A stretch of DNA of 64,000 nucleotides from Mycobacterium sp. GA-2829 (GCF_001499965.1 NZ_LQIT01000045.1:62001-126000), one strand, 5' to 3'; positions 8,000-16,599 are shown, numbered from the stretch's first letter. Translations and numbers: made by a program. Notes: a model not told the origin generated them from the sequence alone.

Positions 8000-9310
8000 G
8001 TGGCCCCGCGACGTTGGCACTCGTTCGTGGGCATCGTGGTGCTCACCGCAGGCCTGTTCCTGGGCGGCGCGGGCGGCGGGATCGCCGCCGCCCACCCTGA
8101 CTCGTCCGGTTCGACGGCCGGCGAGTCGACCGACAGCGGTGCCGGCGACAGCGACCGGGCCGACGACACCAGCGCCATCGACCACACGGGCACCACGGAC
8201 GACGGGACGCACCCCGCCGATGAGACGTCCGGCTTCGATGAGCCTGCGCCGGATGAGGATGAGGATGAGGCCGACACGTCCGGCTCGAGCAGCTGGGACG
8301 TGTGGTCAGAGCCGCCGGTCGACGCCGACCTGTCGGCCACCACGTCCGACTCCGACTCCGCCGCAACGTCGTCGGACTCGACCGGCGACGGGACCGCACC
8401 GCTGACAGACACCTCACCTGCCGCCGAGCCTGCTCCTGCGCCCGTTTCCGAACCGGTCACCCCCGCGGTTGAGCCGGCGATCGCCCCACCGCCACCGGTA
8501 GAAGCTTCCGCGCCGGTGAGCGTCCCCGTGGCCGACCCACCGGCCCCGGCCTCGGCGCCGATGACGACGAGCGTGCCACCGCCACTGCAGGCGATCCCGC
8601 CCGCGCCCTACCCCGTCCTGTTACCTCCCGCATACATCTGGGTGTTGGAGAACATCGTGGATCCCATCGTCGCTACCGTCGAGCGGCTGCTGCAGATCCC
8701 GGCCGATCTCTACCGCGCCCTGGTGAGCCTGCTCGGCGCCCAACCGTCGACGGCGGGGCTGCCAGACCTGGCCCTGGGCGGTGGCTTGTCGCCAGATGTC
8801 GCGTCCTTCATGACGTCGCCGTTGGCCCTGCTCCTCCTGCCACACCTCGACAGCTTCACCGTGCCCGCACCGGGCGCGGGGCCGGTCGGCGTCGTCCCGG
8901 CCGCCACCGACATGCTGGCGCTTCTCAGCCATCCACAAAACGTCACCGGCGCGCCCGCCGAGCCCCCAGGCATGGTGGCCGCCCCGAGCGCCCCGGCCGC
9001 AGGGTCGTGGCTCGAGAACGCCATCGAGCGGATCGACGACATCGCGGTACCGGCGTCGCTGGCCGTGCTGGCGGCGACGGCGCTGCCCGGCATCGGCGGA
9101 ATACTCGTCCTCACCGCGGTGGGCATTCGACTCGGGTACCGGCAGGCCAGGGCCGGTATCGCGGTCCGGGTCTCGGCGGTCGCACGGTTCCTGGAGCCCG
9201 AGCACGGCGGCAGCGGTCCGGGCGCGGTGGTGACGTTCCCGCGCTGGCGGCCACGTGCCGGACCGCCGGACGGGGCCCCGGAGTCCATTGCGCTGGGCCG
9301 CGCCGCCTGA
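8000..9310 (+). CDS. Exported Asp/Ser/Thr- and Pro-rich protein with C-terminal hydrophobic segment
   Basis: I choose GTG 8000 because GGGGAGGG lies 4 bases upstream (7988-7995) and the product then begins with a signal peptide: basic MAPRRWH, a hydrophobic core up to about residue 28, and a likely cleavage after IAAA. The 436-residue protein continues with an acidic Ser/Thr/Asp stretch (to about residue 130, including DEDEDE), a Pro/Ala stretch (to about 210), an amphipathic region and a hydrophobic segment near residue 355-390 (LAATALPGIGGILVLTAVGI) followed by RLGYRQARAG. I do not know the family; it looks like a mycobacterial envelope or secreted protein. It splits the catabolic block without sharing its motif. 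Confidence 0.72.
   Translation: MAPRRWHSFVGIVVLTAGLFLGGAGGGIAAAHPDSSGSTAGESTDSGAGDSDRADDTSAIDHTGTTDDGTHPADETSGFDEPAPDEDEDEADTSGSSSWDVWSEPPVDADLSATTSDSDSAATSSDSTGDGTAPLTDTSPAAEPAPAPVSEPVTPAVEPAIAPPPPVEASAPVSVPVADPPAPASAPMTTSVPPPLQAIPPAPYPVLLPPAYIWVLENIVDPIVATVERLLQIPADLYRALVSLLGAQPSTAGLPDLALGGGLSPDVASFMTSPLALLLLPHLDSFTVPAPGAGPVGVVPAATDMLALLSHPQNVTGAPAEPPGMVAAPSAPAAGSWLENAIERIDDIAVPASLAVLAATALPGIGGILVLTAVGIRLGYRQARAGIAVRVSAVARFLEPEHGGSGPGAVVTFPRWRPRAGPPDGAPESIALGRAA
8252..8269 (+). repeat. Three tandem GATGAG hexamers
   Basis: Perfect in-frame triplication inside the acidic region of the exported protein, coding for alternating Asp-Glu. Such hexamers can expand or contract without breaking the frame. 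Confidence 0.8.
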
Positions 9311-9364
9311 CACCGCCTCGGAGAATCATCTCCTTCCAAATGGAGAACGGTATTTCCATCATTC

Positions 9365-9393
9365 GGCTGACGACCCGGCCAATTTTTGTAACG
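9365..9393. promoter_or_regulatory. Shared split motif, copy 4 (aldehyde dehydrogenase promoter)
   Basis: GGCTGACG (9365-9372), 12 bases, TTTGTAACG (9385-9393). The right half ends 8 bases before the ATG of the aldehyde dehydrogenase gene, nearly the same distance as at copies 1 and 2. Confidence 0.58.
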
Positions 9394-9401
9394 CTTGACG
9401 T

Positions 9402-10886
9402 ATGACGACTGTGGAGACCGAATCCGGCGTTCTCGCCGGTGACGAGCGGATGTTGATCGACGGCGAACTGCAACTGACCGGCAGTGGCGCCACGTTCGAC
9501 GTGATCCATCCGGCCAGCGAGCAGGTGGCGGGCCAGGCCACCGACGGGACCGTCGACGACATGGGTCGCGCGGTGGCCGCGGCACGCCGAGCATTCGACG
9601 AGACGGACTGGTCACGGGATCTCGACTTCCGGTACCACTGCCTGACCCAGCTGCACGAGGCGCTCGAACGCAACAAGGAGCGGCTGCGGCGCATCCTCAT
9701 CACCGAGGTGGGCTGTCCGGTCACCGTGAGCGGCAGCCAGATCGAGAGCCCGATCGAAGAGGTCAAGCACTGGGCCGAACACGGGAAGAACTTCGACTAC
9801 CTCGTCGACACCGGTGTGCACCCGACCCAGTTGGGCCCCGCGCGCCGCAAGATCCACTACGAACCGGTGGGTGTCGTCGGCGCGATCACGCCGTGGAACG
9901 TGCCGTTCTACCTCAACATCGCCGAGACGGTGCCCGCGCTGATGGCCGGGAACACCGTCGTGCTCAAGCCCGCTCAGCTGACGCCGTGGTCGGGCAGCGA
10001 GTACGGCCGCATCGTCGCCGAGGAGACCGACATCCCGGCCGGGGTGTTCAACGTCGTCGTCTCCAATGCCAACGAGGTCGGGGCGGCACTGTCGGCGGAT
10101 CCGCGGGTGGACATGATCACCTTCACCGGGTCGACGGCCACCGGGCGGGCGATCCTGGCCGCCGGTGCGCCGACGGTGAAGAAGACGCTGCTGGAGTTGG
10201 GCGGCAAGTCGGCCCACATCGTGCTCGACGACGCCGATTTCAATTCCGCACTGCCGATGGCGGCGATGATGGCGTGCGTGATGAGCGGTCAGTCCTGCAT
10301 CCTGCCGTCGCGAATCCTGTTGCCGCGCAGCCGGTATGACGAAGGTCTGGCGATCCTCAAGACCATGATGGAGGGTTTCCCGGTCGGCGATCCATGGACG
10401 CCGGGCAACATGCAGGGTCCGCAGATCAGCGAGACCCAGCGGCAGAAGGTGCTCGGGCTGATCAGGAGCGGCATCGACTCGGGCGCACGGTTGGTCACCG
10501 GAGGCGGCGTCCCGGAGCACCTGCCGGTCGGCTACTACACCCAGCCGACGCTGCTCGCCGACGTCGACCCGGACAGCCAGATCGCCCAGGAGGAGATCTT
10601 CGGGCCGGTACTGACGGTGACGCCGTACGACACCGACGACGATGCCGTCGCGATCGCCAACAACACCATCTACGGGCTGTCCGGCGAGGTGTCCGGCGGA
10701 GATGTGGACCGCGCATTCGCGATTGCGTGCCGAATGCGGACCGGCAACGTGACGATCAACGGCAAGAGCCACTTCGGCATCACCAGCCCGTTCGGCGGCA
10801 CCAAACAGTCGGGGCTGGGGTACCGCAACGGCGAAGAGGGCTACAAGGAGTACCTGGAGGCGAAGACCATCGGCATGCCCGAATGA
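9402..10886 (+). CDS. NAD(P)-dependent aldehyde dehydrogenase
   Basis: A 494-residue ALDH-superfamily enzyme. Visible features are GAITPWNVPF for cofactor binding, FTGSTATGR of the Rossmann fold, the general base Glu265 in LLELGGKSA, and the catalytic Cys299 in SGQSC. It oxidises an aldehyde to the acid in the cytosol. The ATG at 9402 follows copy 4 of the split motif, and the stop overlaps the SnoaL-like gene by 4 bases (ATGA). Within the cluster it probably oxidises an aldehyde formed after P450 hydroxylation, giving an acid for the CoA-transferase. The substrate is not known. Confidence 0.95.
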   Translation: MTTVETESGVLAGDERMLIDGELQLTGSGATFDVIHPASEQVAGQATDGTVDDMGRAVAAARRAFDETDWSRDLDFRYHCLTQLHEALERNKERLRRILITEVGCPVTVSGSQIESPIEEVKHWAEHGKNFDYLVDTGVHPTQLGPARRKIHYEPVGVVGAITPWNVPFYLNIAETVPALMAGNTVVLKPAQLTPWSGSEYGRIVAEETDIPAGVFNVVVSNANEVGAALSADPRVDMITFTGSTATGRAILAAGAPTVKKTLLELGGKSAHIVLDDADFNSALPMAAMMACVMSGQSCILPSRILLPRSRYDEGLAILKTMMEGFPVGDPWTPGNMQGPQISETQRQKVLGLIRSGIDSGARLVTGGGVPEHLPVGYYTQPTLLADVDPDSQIAQEEIFGPVLTVTPYDTDDDAVAIANNTIYGLSGEVSGGDVDRAFAIACRMRTGNVTINGKSHFGITSPFGGTKQSGLGYRNGEEGYKEYLEAKTIGMPE

Positions 10887-11293
10887 TCGACGAGATCACG
10901 GCGCTGCTCTACCGGTACGCCCGTGCCGTCGACACGAAGGACTGGGAGCTCTACCGGTCGGTGTTCACCGAGGACGCCCGCATCGACTACTCGTCGGCCG
11001 GTGCGGTGGTCGGCAGCCGCGACGAGGTGGTCGACTGGTTCGCCGCGAATTTCGGGGTGCTGCCGTGGAGCATGCACTACATCACCAACATCGAGATCCT
11101 CGAGCACGACGGCGATTCGGCCACGGTGCGGGCGATGTTCTACAACCCGATGCAGCTGCCCGGGATGCCCGAGATGTCTTCGTGCGGCGGCTATTACCAC
11201 CACGAGGTGGTGCGCACGCCGGACGGGTGGCGCAGCCGCAGCCTGCGCGAGGAGAACGTCTGGTTCGCCAACGCGCCGGCGCGTACCGGTTGA
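10883..11293 (+). CDS. SnoaL-like/NTF2-fold protein
   Basis: A 136-residue protein starting in the ATGA overlap with the aldehyde dehydrogenase stop. The beginning ITALLYRYARAVDTKDWELYRSVFTEDA is the standard opening of SnoaL-like (NTF2-fold) domains, and VVDWFAANFGVLPWSMHYITNIEI gives the central strands. Members act as isomerases, cyclases, hydratases or dehydratases on small hydrophobic substrates, often in steroid or aromatic catabolism. The tight coupling suggests a substrate shared with the dehydrogenase. The reaction cannot be deduced. Confidence 0.87.
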   Translation: MIDEITALLYRYARAVDTKDWELYRSVFTEDARIDYSSAGAVVGSRDEVVDWFAANFGVLPWSMHYITNIEILEHDGDSATVRAMFYNPMQLPGMPEMSSCGGYYHHEVVRTPDGWRSRSLREENVWFANAPARTG

Positions 11294-11307
11294 CCGATTC
11301 GCCGAAA

Positions 11308-11353
11308 CTGCTGTCAGATCGTCTTTTTCGCGTGGCACGCGATCTGGCAGCAG
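11308..11353. terminator. Bidirectional terminator hairpin
   Basis: Arms of 14 bases (11308-11321 and 11340-11353), complementary apart from one T-G position, around an 18-base loop with a T run and a nested CGCGT/ACGCG hairpin. It lies between the convergent SnoaL-like and rlmN genes. Confidence 0.7.
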
Positions 11354-11369
11354 TCTCGGCGGAGGGTGA

Positions 11370-12479
11370 TCAGCCCTGGGCGGCCAGCTGCCCGCAGGCG
11401 GCGGCAATCTCGCGGCCGCGGGTGTCGCGCACCGTGCAGGACACCCCGCGCTCGCGCACCCGGCGCACGAACTCGCGCTCGACGGGTTTGGGACTGGCGT
11501 CCCACTCGCTGCCCGGGGTGGGGTTGAGCGGGATCAGGTTGACGTGCACCAGCGGGCCGAGCTTGCCGTGCAGCTTCTTGCCGAGCAGATCCGCCCGCCA
11601 CGGCTGGTCGTTGACGTCGCGGATCAGCGCGTACTCCACCGACACCCGGCGCCCGGTCACGTCGGCGTAGTAGCGCGCCGCGTCGAGCACCTCGTCGACC
11701 TTCCAGCGGTTGTTCACCGGTACGAGCGTGTCGCGCAGCTCGTCGTCGGGGGTGTGCAGCGACAGCGCGAGCGTCACGTTGAGTCGCTCGTCGGCGAGTT
11801 TGCGGATCGCCGGCGCCAGCCCGACCGTCGACACCGTCACCGAGCGCGCCGAGATGCCGAACCCGTCGGGTGCCGGTGAGGTGATCCGACGCACCGCCGC
11901 GACCACCCGGTTGTAGTTGGCCAGCGGTTCGCCCATACCCATGAACACGATGTTGGACAGCCGACCTTCCCTCGCGATGCCCTCCCCGTCGCGGTCGCGC
12001 AGCTCGACGGCCGCGGTACGCACCTGCTCCAGGATCTCGGCGGTGGACAGGTTGCGCATCAGCCCGCCCTGCCCGGTCGCGCAGAAGGGACACGCCATCC
12101 CGCACCCGGCCTGTGAGGAGATGCAGACGGTGTTGCGGTCCGTGTAGCGCATCAGCACCGATTCGAACGTCGCGCCGTCGTGGGCGCGCCACAACGTCTT
12201 TCGCGTCTCCCCCGCGTCGCATTCGATGGCGCGCACCACCGACAGCAGGTCGGGGAACAGCGCCTCGGCGGTCTGGGCGCGCACCGCGGCGGGCAGGTCG
12301 GTCATCAGCGCCGGATCGGAGATCAACCGCCCGTAGTACTGGTTGGCCAGCTGTTTGGCGCGGAACGCCGGCATGCCGAGGTCGGCGACCGCGGCGGCGC
12401 GGCCGTCGTCGTCGAGGTCGGCGAAGTGCCGCGGCGGCATACCCCGTCGCGGAGCTTCGAAGACCAGGTTCTGTTTCAT
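11370..12479 (-). CDS. rlmN: 23S rRNA (adenine-C2)/tRNA methyltransferase RlmN
   Basis: A 369-residue radical-SAM enzyme of usual length. The cluster motif is Cys126-x3-Cys130-x2-Cys133 (CGMACPFC); the two further catalytic cysteines are Cys119 (NTVCIS) and Cys348 (SCTVRDTRG). It methylates C2 of adenine 2503 in 23S rRNA and of A37 in some tRNAs. NIVFMGMGEP and NVTLALSLH are classical family stretches. It is the first gene of the conserved block rlmN-cdsA-frr-pyrH, as I recall from M. tuberculosis, with a LysR/EamA pair inserted after it here. The LysR gene lies 13 bases upstream on the same strand. Confidence 0.97.
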   Translation of the reverse strand: MKQNLVFEAPRRGMPPRHFADLDDDGRAAAVADLGMPAFRAKQLANQYYGRLISDPALMTDLPAAVRAQTAEALFPDLLSVVRAIECDAGETRKTLWRAHDGATFESVLMRYTDRNTVCISSQAGCGMACPFCATGQGGLMRNLSTAEILEQVRTAAVELRDRDGEGIAREGRLSNIVFMGMGEPLANYNRVVAAVRRITSPAPDGFGISARSVTVSTVGLAPAIRKLADERLNVTLALSLHTPDDELRDTLVPVNNRWKVDEVLDAARYYADVTGRRVSVEYALIRDVNDQPWRADLLGKKLHGKLGPLVHVNLIPLNPTPGSEWDASPKPVEREFVRRVRERGVSCTVRDTRGREIAAACGQLAAQG

Positions 12480-12492
12480 GTTCCGTCCAGTA

Positions 12493-13344
12493 TCAGGCTT
12501 GTTCGGTCAACACGTCGCGCACCGCCTGTTCGGCGGCGGTCAGCACGTCCGGGTCGACCCCGGTGCGGCCGCGCACGAACACCGAGGCGCGGCTGGTGGG
12601 TGGGAGCCCTTCGGCGGGGCAGAGGCCGTCGGGCAGCCGTCCGATCATCGGCAGCAGCGCCACCCCGAGCCCGGACCGCACCGCGGCCAGCAGGCCGGAC
12701 AGGTCCGAGCTCTCCGCGGCGATGCGGTAGGCCACCCCGAGGCGGTCGAGCGCGACGAACGCGGGTTCGCGCAGCGTGCACGGTTCGCTGTACATCACCA
12801 CCGGCAGCGGTTCGGCGGCCGATGCGGTGAAGCTGCGCGCCGACACCCACGTCAGCGGCACCATGCCCGCCGCATTCGTCGGGTCCAGGCCCGACCCGTC
12901 GAGCAGCACCGCGAGGTCGAGCGCGCCATGTTCGATGGCGTCGGCCAGCAGCAGGTTGCGGTCCAGGCGGAACCGCAGCCGCCACCCGGCCAGCCGCTCC
13001 CCGAGCGCCGCCGTGAGTCCGGGCAGCATGACGTCGGCGCCGTGTTCGGTGGCGCCGATCAGCAGGACCCGTTCCTGTACCGCGCCCAGATCGGTGAGCG
13101 CGGCGTCGTGGGCGGCGAGGATCGTGCGGGCGTGGGCGAGTACGCGGTACCCCAGTTCGGTGAAGGCGACGCCGCGGCCCGACCGTTCGACCACGGGCGC
13201 CCCGACCACCGCCTCGATGCGGCGGACGTGCTGGCTGACCGCCGACTGGGTCAGGTGCAGAACGGCCGCCGCGCGGTGAAATCCACCACAGTCGGCGACC
13301 GCGACGACGCTGCGCAGCGGCGCGATGTCGAGCACCTGGGACAT
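12493..13344 (-). CDS. LysR-family regulator (ArgP/LysG-like)
   Basis: A 283-residue LysR-type regulator. The winged-helix domain (about 5-63) contains GGFHRAAAVLHLTQSAVSQHVRRIEA, and the rest is a substrate-binding co-inducer domain. Sequence and context resemble ArgP/LysG, which in actinobacteria controls a divergent exporter of basic amino acids. It is divergent from an EamA-type transporter, with a perfect 11-base inverted repeat between them (13424-13452). The amino-acid ligand is inferred from the family, not seen. Confidence 0.87.
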   Translation of the reverse strand: MSQVLDIAPLRSVVAVADCGGFHRAAAVLHLTQSAVSQHVRRIEAVVGAPVVERSGRGVAFTELGYRVLAHARTILAAHDAALTDLGAVQERVLLIGATEHGADVMLPGLTAALGERLAGWRLRFRLDRNLLLADAIEHGALDLAVLLDGSGLDPTNAAGMVPLTWVSARSFTASAAEPLPVVMYSEPCTLREPAFVALDRLGVAYRIAAESSDLSGLLAAVRSGLGVALLPMIGRLPDGLCPAEGLPPTSRASVFVRGRTGVDPDVLTAAEQAVRDVLTEQA

Positions 13345-13423
13345 GCGACCAAGGTACTCCGATCAGCGATGACGATCAAAAATCCGGCGTTAGCGCGCAC
13401 GATGCGTGGATCGGCGGCAGGAC

Positions 13424-13452
13424 CGATCACGATCCTCGATCGATCGTGATCG
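13424..13452. promoter_or_regulatory. Probable LysR operator in the divergent promoter
   Basis: Perfect inverted repeat CGATCACGATC (13424-13434) and GATCGTGATCG (13442-13452) with a 7-base spacer, 80 bases from the LysR start and 47 bases from the transporter start. The position fits the recognition site of a LysR activator. Confidence 0.65.
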
Positions 13453-13498
13453 TCGATATTCGTTGGACCGCATCGCCGAACGCGCCGACCATGGCACC

Positions 13499-14464
13499 AT
13501 GACGCCCACCCGCATGCCGCTGCGCACCGCGACGGCGGTGACCGTCACGTTCGCGCTGGGGTACCCGATCGGCAACCTCGCCGTACATGCGATGACGCCG
13601 ATGGCCGTGCTGGCGTTCCGCTTCGGATTCGCCGCGCTGATCCTCGGGGTGTGGGCGGCCGTCGCGCGGACGGGGTTCCCGACGGGCCGCAAACTCGGCC
13701 ACGTCGCGGTCACCGCGCTGTTGATGCAGGCCACGCAGTTCTGCGCGCTGTACTACGCGATCCAACAGGGTGCGCCCGCAGTGCTGTGCGCGGTGGTGAT
13801 CGCGATCAACCCGGTCGCGACCGCGCTGCTGGCGGCGGCGTTCCTGCGGGACCGGCTGCACCCCGGACGCATCGTGGCGTTGGTCCTCGGTGTCGCGGCG
13901 GTGCTCGCCGCGTGCGCGAGCCGGCTGATGGCCGAACACGGCGTCGACCCGGTGGTGCTGCTGCTGCTCGTGGCGCTGCTCGGGCTCGCGGGCGGCGGGG
14001 TGTACCAGCAGCGCTTCTGCGCCGACGTCGACTTCCGCGCCTCCAGCGCGGTCCAGAACGGGGTGGCGTTCCTGCCCGCGCTGGCGCTCACCATGGTCAC
14101 CCCGTTCGAGGTGCAGGACGCCACCAGGGCGGCCGTCGCCGTGGCCGCCGTCGTGCTGCTCAACGCCGTCCTCGGGCTCAGCCTCTACGTCCGCGCGATC
14201 AACCTGCACGGCGCGTCGGCGGTGGCGATGCTGTTCTGCGTCATCCCCGCCGTCGCCGGGGTCATGTCGTGGTTCATGCTCGGCGAGCGCATCGACGTAG
14301 GGATCGGCGTGGGGCTGGTCCTCGGCGCGACGGCCTGCTGGCTGAACGCCCGCTCGTCGCGCAGACGGGCCTCAGGCGAGCAACGTGAGCACGATCCAGG
14401 TGGCGACGGCCGACGGCAGCATGCCGTCCATGCGGTCCATCATCCCGCCGTGTCCCGGCAGTAG
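13499..14464 (+). CDS. EamA/DMT-superfamily transporter
   Basis: A 321-residue membrane protein with about ten hydrophobic segments arranged as two EamA repeats (for example TATAVTVTFALGYPIGNLAV and VAMLFCVIPAVAGVMSWFML followed by GERID). Members export amino acids or metabolites. I choose ATG 13499; an ATG at 13491 is out of frame. It is divergent from the LysR regulator, which probably controls it. The last 31 codons overlap the 3' end of cdsA by 93 bases on the opposite strand and code for a polar, His/Arg-rich tail unlike a transporter end, so an ancestral stop may have been lost. Confidence 0.85.
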   Translation: MTPTRMPLRTATAVTVTFALGYPIGNLAVHAMTPMAVLAFRFGFAALILGVWAAVARTGFPTGRKLGHVAVTALLMQATQFCALYYAIQQGAPAVLCAVVIAINPVATALLAAAFLRDRLHPGRIVALVLGVAAVLAACASRLMAEHGVDPVVLLLLVALLGLAGGGVYQQRFCADVDFRASSAVQNGVAFLPALALTMVTPFEVQDATRAAVAVAAVVLLNAVLGLSLYVRAINLHGASAVAMLFCVIPAVAGVMSWFMLGERIDVGIGVGLVLGATACWLNARSSRRRASGEQREHDPGGDGRRQHAVHAVHHPAVSRQ

Positions 14465-15253
14465 ATTGCTCATGTCCTTGATTCCCAGGTCTCGCTTGAA
14501 CTGGGATTCGACCAGGTCGCCGAGGGTGCCGGTGATCACCAGCATCACCCCGAGCGCGACGCCGGCGTACCAGGGCTTGTCGAGCAGGAAGACCACGGCG
14601 ACCACCGCGCCGGTGACCCCGAACAGCAGTGAACCGGCCAGCCCCTCCCACGACTTCTTGGGGCTGATCGCCGGGACCATCGGGTGTTTACCGAACAGCA
14701 CCCCCGCGACGTAGCCGCCGATGTCGGAGAACACCACCCCGAGCATCAGGCAGAACACGCGGTTGGCGCCGTCGTCGGGATAGATCAGCAGCGCGCCGAA
14801 GCTCGCGAACAGCGGCACCCAGGTCGCCAGGTACACCGCCGCGCCGATGTCGCGGGAGTAGTTCTGCGGGGTGTGGTTGAGGCCCTGGCCGACGAGGCGC
14901 CAGATCATGCAGACCACGACGGTGGCGGCGAACGCGCCCAGCGCCCCGGCGGGCCCGAACGGCCACGTCAGCCACAGCGTGGCCTGACCGCCGACGAGCA
15001 GCGGGATCGTCGGCATGCGGTAGCCGGCCTCGGTCAGCCGCTGGCACACCTCGTAGGTGCTGACCGCCACCGCGGCGGCCACCAGCGCCAGCCACAGGTA
15101 GGGCGCGAACAGCAGGATCGCGATGAGCCCGCCGCCGAGCACCACACCCACCGCGATCGCGGCGGGCAGGTTGCGCCCGGCACGGGACGGCTTCTTCTGC
15201 GGTTCGTCGACCGGTGTTCCCGACACGGAGTTCGCTTGTCGCTGTGAGGTCAT
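14372..15253 (-). CDS. cdsA: Phosphatidate cytidylyltransferase CdsA
   Basis: A 293-residue integral membrane enzyme making CDP-diacylglycerol from phosphatidate and CTP, the branch point to phosphatidylinositol and cardiolipin. The C-terminal signature is complete: GDLVESQFKRDLGIKD followed by LLPGHGGMMDRMD. About eight hydrophobic segments precede it, and the N-terminus is a polar cytosolic tail. The ATG overlaps the frr stop by one base (TGATG). The order pyrH-frr-cdsA is conserved in actinobacteria. Confidence 0.97.
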   Translation of the reverse strand: MTSQRQANSVSGTPVDEPQKKPSRAGRNLPAAIAVGVVLGGGLIAILLFAPYLWLALVAAAVAVSTYEVCQRLTEAGYRMPTIPLLVGGQATLWLTWPFGPAGALGAFAATVVVCMIWRLVGQGLNHTPQNYSRDIGAAVYLATWVPLFASFGALLIYPDDGANRVFCLMLGVVFSDIGGYVAGVLFGKHPMVPAISPKKSWEGLAGSLLFGVTGAVVAVVFLLDKPWYAGVALGVMLVITGTLGDLVESQFKRDLGIKDMSNLLPGHGGMMDRMDGMLPSAVATWIVLTLLA

Positions 15254-15810
15254 CAGACCTCCAGCAACTCGCCTTCTTTGTGCTTCACCAACTCGTCGAT
15301 CTGAGCGGTGTAGGTATGGGTGGTCTTGTCGAGGTCCTTCTCGGCGCGGCTGACCTCGTCCTCGCCGGCCTCGCCGTCCTTCTTGATGCGGGCCAGCTCG
15401 TCCATCGCCTTGCGGCGGATGTTGCGCACCGAGACCTTGGCGTCCTCACCCTTGGACTTGGCCTGCTTGACGAGGTCGCGGCGACGCTCCTCGGTCAGCT
15501 GCGGGATGGACACCCGGATGATGTTGCCGTCGTTGGAGGGATTGACGCCGAGATCGGAGTTGCGGATCGCATCCTCGATGTTGCGGAGCTGATTGGCCTC
15601 GTAGGGCTTGATCACCACCATGCGGGCCTCGGGCACGTTGATGCTCGACAGCTGGGTGATCGGGGTGGAGGCGCCGTAGTAGTCGACGGTGATCCGGGCG
15701 AACATGCCCGGGTTGGCGCGGCCGGTACGGATCGACGCGAGATCGTCGCGCGCCACCGACACGGCCTTCTCCATCTTCTCCTCGGCATCGAAGAGGGTTT
15801 CGTCGATCAC
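15253..15810 (-). CDS. frr: Ribosome recycling factor
   Basis: A 185-residue protein of standard length, with family stretches RTGRANPGMFARITVDYYG and RKAMDELARIKKDGEAGEDE. With EF-G it splits post-termination ribosomes. It lies 39 bases downstream of pyrH, and its stop overlaps the cdsA start. Confidence 0.98.
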   Translation of the reverse strand: MIDETLFDAEEKMEKAVSVARDDLASIRTGRANPGMFARITVDYYGASTPITQLSSINVPEARMVVIKPYEANQLRNIEDAIRNSDLGVNPSNDGNIIRVSIPQLTEERRRDLVKQAKSKGEDAKVSVRNIRRKAMDELARIKKDGEAGEDEVSRAEKDLDKTTHTYTAQIDELVKHKEGELLEV

Positions 15811-15849
15811 TGTCTGTCTCCCGTCGCTACGTTCGCCCGCGCACCCGCA

Positions 15850-16599
15850 TCAGGTGGTGACCAGAGTTCCGATCTTCTCACCCGCGACCGCGCGGGCGAT
15901 ATTGCCGTCGACGAGCAGGTTGAACACCAGGATCGGCATGCCGTTGTCCATGCAGAGCGAGAACGCGGTGGCGTCGGCGACCGCCAGCCCGCGGTCGATG
16001 ACCTCGCGGTGGGTGATGGCGGTCAACAGCTGGGCGTCCGGGTTGGTGCGCGGATCGGCGGTGTAGACGCCGTCGACGGCCTTGGCCATCAGCACGACGT
16101 CGGCGCCGATCTCGAGCGCCCGCTGCGCGGCGGTGGTGTCGGTGGAGAAGTACGGCAGGCCCATACCGGCGCCGAAGATCACGACGCGGCCCTTCTCCAG
16201 GTGGCGCACGGCGCGCAGCGGGATGTAGGGCTCGGCGACCTGGCCCATCGTGATCGCCGTCTGCACGCGGGTGTCGATGCCTTCCTTCTCGAGGAAGTCC
16301 TGCAGCGCCAGGCTGTTCATCACCGTGCCGAGCATGCCCATGTAGTCGCTGCGGGTGCGTTCCATCCCGCGCTGCTGCAGCTGGGCGCCGCGGAAGAAGT
16401 TGCCGCCGCCGATGACGACCGCGACCTGCACACCGCTGCGCACCACTTCGGCGATCTGGCGTGCCACCAGGTGCACGACATCGGGGTCGAGGCCGACGGC
16501 GCCGCCGCCGAACATCTCCCCTCCCAGTTTCAGCAGCACGCGTGTGTACAGCGGCCGGATCTCCCCGACTGCGGCGCCGGCGTTGTTCGGCTCCGACAT
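15850..16599 (-). CDS. pyrH: Uridylate kinase
   Basis: A 249-residue UMP kinase of the amino-acid kinase fold, converting UMP to UDP with ATP. Visible are VLLKLGGEMFGG at the phosphate-binding Lys, VVIGGGNFFRG, and GLPYFSTDTTAAQRALEIGAD at the substrate site. It starts the pyrH-frr-cdsA series. A GC-rich hairpin (16683-16708) lies about 84 bases upstream of the ATG. In M. tuberculosis, as I recall, the amiC-tsf-rpsB group follows a short way off; here 15 kb of accessory genes separate them. Confidence 0.98.
   Translation of the reverse strand: MSEPNNAGAAVGEIRPLYTRVLLKLGGEMFGGGAVGLDPDVVHLVARQIAEVVRSGVQVAVVIGGGNFFRGAQLQQRGMERTRSDYMGMLGTVMNSLALQDFLEKEGIDTRVQTAITMGQVAEPYIPLRAVRHLEKGRVVIFGAGMGLPYFSTDTTAAQRALEIGADVVLMAKAVDGVYTADPRTNPDAQLLTAITHREVIDRGLAVADATAFSLCMDNGMPILVFNLLVDGNIARAVAGEKIGTLVTT

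Noticed and set aside
9311..9401. Terminator after the exported protein gene
   Set aside because: Only a 5-base hairpin (GGAGA/TCTCC) is visible, too weak to call.
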